NCBI GenBank assembly: GCA_009731375.1
Contig: BJOX01000189.1
Location: forward strand, 167,523 to 202,854
Length of the DNA: 35,332 nucleotides
Origin: Paulinella micropora
Taxonomy: Eukaryota; Cercozoa; Imbricatea; Euglyphida
Direction of reading: 5' to 3'
Numbering within the stretch: the stretch's first letter is position 1; each line of letters starts with the position of its first letter. Under the pieces are notes generated by a model. It saw only the letters and a program-made list of their open reading frames with translations. It made no database searches and was not told the origin of the DNA. Below, in pieces: positions 1 to 35,332 of this stretch. The position numbers and the translations under genes were made by a program.

Positions 1-960
<960 letters not shown>

Positions 961-1029
<69 letters not shown>

Positions 1030-1049
1030 TTATCTATCTATCTATCTGT

Positions 1050-1112
<63 letters not shown>

Positions 1113-1276
1113 CCTATCTACCTACCTACCTACCTACCTACCTACCTACCCACCTACCTACCTCCCTACCTACCTACCTGCCTGCCTGCCTGCCTGCCTG
1201 CCTACCTGCCTGCCTACCTACCTACCTACCTATCCGTCCGTCCGTCCGTCCGTCTGTCTGTCTGTCTGTCTATCTG

Positions 1277-1324
<48 letters not shown>

Positions 1325-1387
1325 CCTACCTATCTATCTACCTACATACCTACCTACCTATCTACCTATGAATCCATCTATCCATCC

Positions 1388-1436
<49 letters not shown>

Positions 1437-1507
1437 CCTACCTATCTATCTACATACCTACCTACCTACCTACCTATCTGCCTATGAATCCATCTATCCA
1501 TCCATCC

Positions 1508-1591
<84 letters not shown>

Positions 1592-1620
1592 ATCTATCTG
1601 TCTATCTATCTGTCTATCTG

Positions 1621-1676
<56 letters not shown>

Positions 1677-1780
1677 CCTATCTTCCTACCTACCTATCTA
1701 TCTACCTATCTATCTATCTATCTATCTATCTATGTATCTATCTATCTATCTATCTAACTATCTATTTTTCTATCTATCTT

Positions 1781-1877
<97 letters not shown>

Positions 1878-1905
1878 GTACCCACCTACCTACCTACCTA
1901 CCTAC

Positions 1906-1974
<69 letters not shown>

Positions 1975-2049
1975 GATCTATCTACCTACCTACCTATCTG
2001 CCTGTCTACCTACCTACCTACCTATCTGTATCTATCTATCTATCTATCA

Positions 2050-2143
<94 letters not shown>

Positions 2144-2196
2144 TTACCTTCCTACCTACCTTCCTACCTACCTTCCTACCTGCTTACCTACCTACC

Positions 2197-2231
<35 letters not shown>

Positions 2232-2254
2232 ACCTACACGCCTATCTATCTATA

Positions 2255-2323
<69 letters not shown>
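961..2323. repeat. (CTAT)n array with CTAC, CTGC, GTCC, GTCT and TA sub-blocks
   Basis: Pure and compound tetranucleotide repeat. Between about 1111 and 1270 the unit passes stepwise from CTAC to CTGC, back to CTAC, then GTCC and GTCT, before returning to CTAT. A (TA)n stretch lies near 2198-2222 and a CTTC/CTAC mix near 2150-2190. No gene is seen. Confidence 0.93.
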
Positions 2324-2560
2324 GAAACTCCATCTGCTTACTGGGCCCTCTGTAATGGAGATGGGAGCTCGTTCTGCAAGGGGCGCTTATGGAACGAGCC
2401 CTGGCCCCGCCTGGTACTAGGGAGCTTTGGTATCGCCTGTATCAGTCCCCTCCGTGCAAACATCACGGCTTAGCTGGGCATCGGGTCAATACTTTATTCA
2501 CAGACTTCCTTGGTTGACGAAATCAGAAGCTCCTTTTTTCTGACATTAGTCGATATCTCA
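2324..2560 (+). mobile_element. Retroelement family A, copy 2 (5' truncated)
   Basis: This is the shortest copy. It begins at GAAACTCCATCTGC, about 157 bases into copy 1, and runs to the shared 3' end. It matches copy 1 with only a few substitutions (for example GGAGATGGG for GGAGGTGGG), so insertion looks recent. (TATC)n flanks both sides. Confidence 0.75.
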
Positions 2561-2866
<306 letters not shown>

Positions 2867-2868
2867 AG

Positions 2869-18272
<15,404 letters not shown>

Positions 18273-18299
18273 AAAGGTTTGCATTCTTATTACTCACAT

Positions 18300-18463
18300 C
18301 TGTATTCTGTTTGCTGTTGTTGTCGTTGTTGTTGGTGGTGGTGATGGTGGTGGTGCTGTTGCTGCTGCTGCTGTTTGCTGTTTGTTGTTGTTGTTGCTGC
18401 TGCTGCTGCTGATGATGATGATGGTGTTGCTGTTGTTGTTGTTGTTGTTGTTGTTGTTGCTGT

Positions 18464-18501
<38 letters not shown>

Positions 18502-18577
18502 TTGTTGCTGTTGTTGCTGCTGCTGCTGCTGATGTTGCCGTTGTTGTTGTTGCTGCTGCTGTTGCTGCTGTTGCTGC

Positions 18578-18635
<58 letters not shown>

Positions 18636-18706
18636 GCTGCTGCTGTTGTTGTTGTTGTTGTTGCTGCTGCTTCTGCTGCTGCTGTTATTATTATTATCAT
18701 TATTAA

Positions 18707-18746
<40 letters not shown>

Positions 18747-18910
18747 TTTGTTATTATTATTATTATTATTAACATTATTATTACATTATATTATATTATT
18801 ATTATATTATATTATATTATATTATATTATATTATATTATATTATATTATATTATATTATATTATTATTATTATTCTTATTCTTATTATTATTATTATTA
18901 TTAGTAGTAT
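18300..18910. repeat. (TTG)n/(CTG)n then (TTA)n arrays 3' of GPx
   Basis: Trinucleotide repeats TTG, CTG and GTG to about 18685, then TTA and TATAT-type units. All long frames here are homopolymeric translations. Confidence 0.93.
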
Positions 18911-18913
18911 TAT

Positions 18914-19149
18914 GTTTTGGACACCGTGATAGCCCAGTGGTCAAGTTCTACCATCTGGGCCCTGTCGCCAGTTCGATTCCCGTCGGTGCCACCAGTATCT
19001 TCATTGAACATACCGGTCCGTCTGGAAGTGTTGGAACTGCCCTTGCGGGGGTGTCATTAGAGCCTATCGTCAATTCTTCGTACTCCCCTCACGGGTGAGA
19101 CGATGGAGGCGCATGTGCAGATTTGCATCAGCCATTGACAGAGAAGCAC
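18914..19149 (+). mobile_element. tRNA-derived SINE
   Basis: The head resembles a tRNA with an A-box-like TAGCCCAGTGG (18929-18939) and a B box (AGTTCGATTCC, about 18970-18980). A decayed acceptor stem (GACACCG with CGGTGCC) is followed by ACCA. About 140 bases of unrelated body follow and end in a (TTA)n/(TTG)n tail. The T-stem is not well paired, so it is not a working tRNA gene. Known SINEs have this head-body-tail layout. The family is not named. Confidence 0.75.
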
Positions 19150-19162
19150 TATTATTATCATA

Positions 19163-19211
<49 letters not shown>

Positions 19212-19240
19212 GTTGTTGTTTGTTGTTGTTGTTGTTGCTG

Positions 19241-19280
<40 letters not shown>

Positions 19281-19283
19281 TAG

Positions 19284-19317
<34 letters not shown>

Positions 19318-19351
19318 GGTATTATTATTATTATTATCATTATTATTATTA

Positions 19352-19429
<78 letters not shown>

Positions 19430-19509
19430 GTTGTTGTTTGTTGTTGTTGCTGTTGTTGTTGTTGTTGTTGTTGTTATCGCTGTTGTTATTATTATTATTA
19501 TTATTATTA

Positions 19510-19544
<35 letters not shown>

Positions 19545-19663
19545 GTTATCATCATCATCATCATCATCATTATTATTATTATTGCTGTTGATGTTGTTGT
19601 TGTTGTTGTTGTTGTTTGTTGTTTGTTGTTTGTTGTTGTTGTTGTTGTTGTTGTTGGTGGTGG

Positions 19664-19757
<94 letters not shown>

Positions 19758-19770
19758 GCTGTTGTTGTTG
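19150..19770. repeat. Alternating (TTG)n and (TTA)n arrays
   Basis: Three cycles of TTG then TTA units, with TCA and GGT variants, form a higher-order alternating pattern. No gene. Confidence 0.93.
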
Positions 19771-19795
19771 GGACAAATGTGCGACTGTCTATCTT

Positions 19796-19817
19796 CCTTT
19801 CTATCTATCTATCTATA

Positions 19818-19887
<70 letters not shown>

Positions 19888-19909
19888 CTTGTTGTATGGT
19901 TGTCGCTTG

Positions 19910-19966
<57 letters not shown>

Positions 19967-19980
19967 GAATCTATCTATGA

Positions 19981-20011
<31 letters not shown>

Positions 20012-20024
20012 AATCTATCTATCA

Positions 20025-20105
<81 letters not shown>

Positions 20106-20108
20106 CCT
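19796..20108. repeat. (CTAT)n array
   Basis: CTAT units with a short unique insert (about 19886-19909, ACTTGTTGTATGGTTGTCGCTT) and GAATCTAT variants. Confidence 0.93.
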
Positions 20109-20317
20109 TTCCATCTACCTATTCTTGTACAGGTCGATCATCCACTTGTGTAACGGGCAAGCTATACAGAGCAAGCGTGCAAACCTGAAGGCAAGCTGTG
20201 GGAAAAACGAGATCTTTCTCAAGGCTGATAGAATAGTAGTTACTATCATTCATCGCCTACCCCGGCTTGTCTGAAAACGATGCCTGCAGCTCCGTACGGC
20301 CCCAACACGGCTTCCTT

Positions 20318-20320
<3 letters not shown>
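20109..20320. other. Unique intergenic sequence, function unknown
   Basis: About 210 bases of non-repetitive sequence follow TTCTTGTACAG. The frame after this acceptor-like site meets a stop within seven codons, so no exon is called. It could be untranslated sequence or an old mobile element. Confidence 0.4.
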
Positions 20321-20364
<44 letters not shown>

Positions 20365-20480
20365 CTACATGCCAGTGGCTAAGCGGCTGACAGTCCGGAT
20401 TTGACCTCGGTTACGGTCAACCGTTACCGTTACGGTTACCGTTTCCTCGGTCAACGGTCTAGGACCATCACGAAATACTG

Positions 20481-20647
20481 TAATTTTATTAATAACCAAA
20501 TGCTTACTCAGAAATCGTGAAAGATCAAAGGACCAATCGTTCGACCCTCGCTCCCTTTCTTGCTAGAAGACAATCATAATAGGTTTTTTTCTTCCACTGA
20601 ACGACTTTTAAGTTTTGATATATATTAAGACCATGGTCCGAAAGCCC

Positions 20648-20715
<68 letters not shown>

Positions 20716-21636
20716 AGAGCTTTCAAATGAGGTGCTCAACATTCAATGCATCCTAATACAAATATTCAGCTAACATGATATTCGAATAATTACATGAATT
20801 ATTCATTAGGGCGTTTGAATTTTGACGCAAACACAGACGGTTTTAATAGAATACCGGGCAACTCGGGCGGTAGAGCTGAGTGGAAAGCAGAAGAGGTATT
20901 AAAGAAAGAGATACAAAAAGAGAAAACATGAAGTGTAAACTCAAAAAAAAAAACTTGAAAACCTTTCAAAAAAGCTAGTCACAGTTTAAGGTCCGATGCA
21001 GAGCCGGACCCTTGACTATTTTTATATATTGTCCGATGCAGAGCCGGGCTCATTGACATTTCACCAATCGGTAGCATGTCATGTGTCAACGGTTCGGAAC
21101 TCAAGTTGAATCAAGTTTACNNNNNNNNNNNNNNNNNNNNNNNNNNNNNNNNNNNNNNNNNNNNNNNNNNNNNNNNNNNNNNNNNNNNNNNNNNNNNNNN
21201 NNNNNNNTGGCACAGAAAAGGGAAGTCAGAACTGAACCCAAGGCTGAGTCAACAACAGGGCAGGTGATATTAATAAATATTAATATTAGTAACTCAGAAA
21301 AACGGAGCGCTCCGTGACTTGACCGGGCAGCCGGTTCAAAAAAGCAGCGTGACTAGATTCATTTCAGTGTCCGCATCCTTCACAATGCCTGAAAAGCACC
21401 GTGCCATTACATGCCAGCCTACGACTCATGATAACTTTCAACCGCTCATATTAATAGTCAGTGAAGTGCAATGCGGAAGCGAGCACAGTAATTCTCACCG
21501 TCAAAATGCATACGATTGTCTTCTTGCAAGAAAGGGAGCGAGGGTAGCCTTCAATGATCGGTCCTTTGATCTTTCATCACTTTCCTGGTTAAGCATTTAG
21601 TTCAATGATTATTAATAAATAATTAAATAAAATTCC
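20481..21636. mobile_element. Element with long imperfect inverted arms, possibly a non-autonomous DNA transposon
   Basis: The left arm (20481-20580) and right arm (21510-21636) are inverted copies. AAAGATCAAAGGACC, CCCTCGCTCCCTTTCTTGC and AGAAGACAATC on the left answer GATTGTCTTCTTGCAAG, AAAGGGAGCGAGGG and GGTCCTTTGATCTTT on the right. The interior has (CT)n at 20656-20711, a direct repeat GTCCGATGCAGAGCCGG (20991 and 21031) and 87 undetermined bases (21121-21207). No transposase ORF is visible. Short frames such as 21319-21600 show no family features. Confidence 0.6.
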
Positions 21637-21639
21637 TGT

Positions 21640-22110
21640 TATTCAGTCATAAATTAAGTTCCCAATTCACTGGAAAAACGTCGGTCACGGTCACACTGAA
21701 ACTTTGCAACACTCAAACTAGCAATTTCAATATTCAAGTTTGAAGTTCCATGCCTCTAAACGTATAGCATGGGTGTTACAAATCTTAGAGATGAGCCTGA
21801 GTGGGAAGCGGGAGTCTTCGCAAATAATGTTTTTTCCACAAGATTATCATTTATTATTATTAATATTAATAATGACAATAGAATACAGTCAGTATACTTG
21901 CCACTCGTAGAGATGAGTGAGAAGCATCATAAAGATGTAGAAAGGACTTGAAGTGGTATACATATTATTTGTAATACAGTACTAACTACCATTCATTATT
22001 ACTATGATGCCTGTTCAAATGATGCAGTCGTTTGAAGGCCTTGGACAGGCACCTGCTTGCAAATGTGCGTGTCCAACATAAATTATCATAGATTTCTCCT
22101 GCATTTTTGT
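21640..22110. other. AT-rich unique sequence between inverted-repeat elements
   Basis: About 470 bases of AT-rich, non-repetitive sequence. No convincing ORF, splice pair or RNA motif was found. Confidence 0.5.
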
Positions 22111-22117
22111 ACTTCCA

Positions 22118-22403
22118 ATATTATTGCTGTTGACATTCAAGACAACAACAAAAATTAGTTTTTCATTTTTGTGTCAGATTTTCATTTTTGTGACAGTTTT
22201 TCATTTTTGTGACAAAAATTCAAATTTTCAAATTTAACGGTAACATTTCGCGAAAATTTACGATATTTTGCGGACGAATATAGCAGTTAATTTGAAAAAT
22301 TCAAATTTTCACCCAAAATCAAAATTCCAACCAAAACTGAAATTCCAACCAAAACAGAAAAATCAATTTTTTTTGTTGTCTTGAATGTCAACAGCAATAA
22401 TAT
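22118..22403. mobile_element. MITE-like element with perfect 31-bp terminal inverted repeats
   Basis: ATATTATTGCTGTTGACATT... (22118-22148) is the exact reverse complement of 22373-22403, ending ...CAACAGCAATAATAT. The 224-base interior is AT-rich with short direct repeats of TTTTCATTTTTGTGACA and AAATTCCAACCAAAAC, and has no ORF. Size and structure fit a miniature inverted-repeat transposon. No clear target-site duplication was identified. Confidence 0.8.
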
Positions 22404-22437
22404 CGACTGAGAGAATGAGTTTGGAATTGGATTTTTA

Positions 22438-22590
22438 TCGGTCACCTCCATAAAATGTGGTCAGGTTACCGATAAAACTACATATGCGGCGCGCCAAACT
22501 TGACGTGTTTTGCGGGCTCGCCGGCCCGGCCCACCCGCAAAACACGTGAAATTTGTGGCTAGCCGCATAGTATACTACTTTGCCACTTGA
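22438..22590 (+). repeat. Fold-back repeat, copy 2
   Basis: ACGTGTTTTGCGGG and CCCGCAAAACACGT form a perfect 14-bp stem around a short GC-rich loop (within about 22504-22549). Its reverse complement aligns with 2932-3105. An outer pair (ATCGGT...ACCGAT) frames the 5' side. Confidence 0.75.
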
Positions 22591-22657
22591 ATGGTCGCTA
22601 GAAACATACAACGGAAAAATAATAACATACAGACTGATGATGAGATTGAAGACTAAT

Positions 22658-22659
<2 letters not shown>

Positions 22660-22709
<50 letters not shown>

Positions 22710-22948
22710 CATATATGTATATATACTTTCTGGCTCCCTGCCTCCCTCAAGAATCATTAATATATGTATGTATGTATGCATGTATGTATGTATGCCTATA
22801 TGTACGTTTCTACGTATGCATCTATCTTCCCGAGGAAACAAAAATCTCATATTTATCAAGTCGGGTGGCGGGTATATATGTATCTATGTGTAAGTATCTA
22901 TGTAAGTAGTATCTCTGTAAACAAGTACATATATATATATATATATTG
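22660..22948. repeat. (TA)n and (GTAT)n repeats with short unique inserts
   Basis: TA-rich and TGTA units with inserts such as TTTCTGGCTCCCTGCCTCCC (22727-22746) and CATCTATCTTCCCGAGGAAAC. Nothing codes convincingly. It lies just past the stop codon of the minus-strand gene. Confidence 0.75.
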
Positions 22949-22952
22949 CATT

Positions 22953-33667
<10,715 letters not shown>

Positions 33668-33690
33668 CTCACTGTTCAAAATACATAAAA

Positions 33691-34020
33691 CAGATAGGTA
33701 GGTAGGTAGGTAGGTAGATAGATAGATAGATATTGTTGCATAGCTTCATGAAAATAGGTAGGTAGGTAGGTAGGCAGGTAGGCAGGTAGGTAGATAGATA
33801 TTGCTGCATAGCTTCATGAAAATAAACAGATGGGTAGGTAGGTAGGTAGGTAGATAGATATTGCTGCATAGCTTCATGCAAATAAACAGATGGGTAGGTA
33901 GGTAGGTAGGAGGCAGGTAGGTAGATAGATATTGCTGCATAGCTTCATGAAAATAAACAGATGGGTAGGTAGGTAGGTAGGTAGGTAGGTAGGTAGATAG
34001 ATAGATAGATAGATAGATAG
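33691..34020. repeat. (GGTA)n/(GATA)n array with AAATAAACAGATGGGTAGG units
   Basis: Four near-identical blocks of about 60-70 bases, each with GGTA units, a GATA stretch and an exon 2 echo. A recent tandem duplication is likely. Confidence 0.9.
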
Positions 34021-34023
34021 ATA

Positions 34024-34089
34024 TTGCTTTGTTGGACTTGTGATTGCTCACTGGGGTTTCAGGAAGCAGTATAGATAGAGAAAGAGATG

Positions 34090-34126
<37 letters not shown>

Positions 34127-34129
34127 ATG

Positions 34130-34162
<33 letters not shown>

Positions 34163-34259
34163 AGTGGAACCACAGGCCAGGCTTTTCAGGAAGCAGTATA
34201 GATAGAGAAAGAGATACATAGATAGATAGATAGGTAGATAGATAGATACATAGATAGAC

Positions 34260-34324
<65 letters not shown>

Positions 34325-34390
34325 GATAGATAGATAGATAAAGTGGAACCACAGACCAGGCTTTTCAGGAAGCAGTATAGATAGAGAAAG

Positions 34391-34436
<46 letters not shown>

Positions 34437-34485
34437 AGTGGAACCACAGGCAAGGCTTTTCAGGAAGCAGTATAGATAGAGAAAG

Positions 34486-34522
<37 letters not shown>

Positions 34523-34584
34523 TATAGATAGATAAAGTGGAACCACAGACCAGGCTTTTCAGGAAGCAGTATAGATAGCGAAAG

Positions 34585-34664
<80 letters not shown>

Positions 34665-34712
34665 AGTGGAACCACAGACCAGGCTTTTCAGAAGCAGTAT
34701 AGATAGAGAAAG

Positions 34713-34754
<42 letters not shown>

Positions 34755-35009
34755 AGTGGAACCACAGACCAGGCTTTTCAGGAAGCAGTATAGATAGAGA
34801 AAGAGATATATAGATAGATAGATAGGTAGATAGATAGATAGATAGATAGATAAAGTGGAACCACAGGCAAGGCTTTTCAGGAATCAGTATAGATAGAGAA
34901 AGAGATAGATAGATAGATAGATAGATAGATATATAGATAGATAGATAGATAGATAGATAAAGTGGAACCACAGACCAGGCTTTTCAGGAAGCAGTATAGA
35001 TAGCGAAAG

Positions 35010-35077
<68 letters not shown>

Positions 35078-35199
35078 AGTGGAACCACAGACCAGGCTTT
35101 TCAGGAAGCAGTATAGATAGAGAAAGAGATAGATAGATAGATAGATAGAAAGATAGATAGATAGATAGATATAGATTGCTAACTGGAGTCCAACGATGC

Positions 35200-35200
<1 letters not shown>
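34024..35200 (-). repeat. Satellite of about 100-bp units with exon 1 echo-like ends
   Basis: Nine copies of AAAGTGGAACCACAG, then (A)CCAGGCTTTTCAGGAAGC or close, then AGTATAGATAGAGAAAGAG, start near 34161, 34340, 34435, 34534, 34663, 34753, 34852, 34959 and 35075, separated by GATA units. The edge copy at 34026-34075 reads on the - strand CTTCCTGAAACCCCAG, then TGAGCAATCACAAGTCC, resembling the acceptor and start of gene 2 exon 1. Another edge at 35167-35190 reads GACTCCAG, TTAGCAATC. Shared variants (GGCAAGG at 34435 and 34852, TAGCGAAAG after 34534 and 34959) show a higher-order period of about 420 bases. Confidence 0.85.

Positions 35201-35332
<132 letters not shown>

Noticed and set aside
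1484-2473. Long open frames of IYLS, YLPT or LLTY repeats
   Set aside because: They are translations of uninterrupted tetranucleotide arrays, open in several frames at once, with no start context, domain or splice logic.
18929-18990. Functional tRNA gene
   Set aside because: T-arm pairing is broken and about 140 bases of SINE body follow directly.
20109-20320. Protein-coding exon after TTCTTGTACAG
   Set aside because: The reading frame hits a stop within seven codons in the clearest phase, and nothing resembling a protein family is visible.

Overview
This is a eukaryotic nuclear window. It has spliceosomal GT-AG introns, a tRNA-derived SINE, non-LTR retrotransposon ends and a nuclear-type group I ribozyme fold, and more than three quarters of the bases are simple repeats: (CTAT)n, (CTAC)n, (CTTA)n/(GTAA)n, (CT)n, (CTT)n, (TTG)n, (TTA)n, (CATA)n. 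The organism cannot be named from the sequence. A repeat-rich protist, alga or invertebrate would fit. Most long open frames (IYLS..., LLTY..., poly-Leu, poly-Glu) are only translated microsatellites. The real genes are minute exons buried in the arrays, recognisable by splice sites, matching phases and protein-family identity.

Gene 1 (+ strand, 2869-18272) is the C-terminal part of a glutathione peroxidase of the GPX4/phospholipid-hydroperoxide type, in eight small exons: 2869-2919, 3511-3543, 4533-4601, 9594-9641, 13617-13682, 16061-16093, 17004-17040 and 18229-18272. They total 381 coding bases in 15.4 kb. All introns are GT-AG, all phases agree, and the frame ends in TAG. The exon carrying the peroxidatic Cys/Sec is not seen and should lie 5' of the window. 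Gene 2 (- strand, 33667 down to 22953) is an unrecognised protein: an S/T-P-rich segment, a short coiled coil, then a Gly/Pro-rich tail. Its six phase-compatible exons total 492 coding bases. The two genes converge on 18273-22952, which holds trinucleotide arrays, a tRNA-derived SINE, two inverted-repeat elements and a fold-back repeat.

The most unusual feature is that nearly every exon of both genes is accompanied by a series of degraded partial copies of itself, called exon echoes here. Each echo consists of a splice junction plus about 20-45 bases of exon, separated from the next by tetranucleotide arrays. Examples are about eight copies upstream of the IKWNF exon, three downstream of the DVNG exon, three upstream of the VVKRF exon, ten upstream of gene 2's RQIEANKTL exon, five upstream of its ALQQEL exon and eleven upstream of its EAMQ exon. 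Echoes usually break where the exon itself contains a tetramer like the neighbouring array. The CT-rich strand of the (CTAT)n arrays is also the sense strand of the local gene for most of both transcription units.

Mobile DNA: four copies of one element family and three of another end in nearly the same 3' sequence (...ATCTCATC) running into (TATC)n. One copy carries a zinc knuckle plus restriction-like endonuclease, the C-terminus of an R2/R4/CRE-like retrotransposon. This suggests targeting of tetranucleotide repeats. At 24691-25396 lies a group I intron core (P4, P6, P7 recognisable) flanked only by (TATC)n, with no rRNA exon, antisense within a gene 2 intron. Six runs of N interrupt the assembly, several inside homopolymer or dinucleotide tracts.
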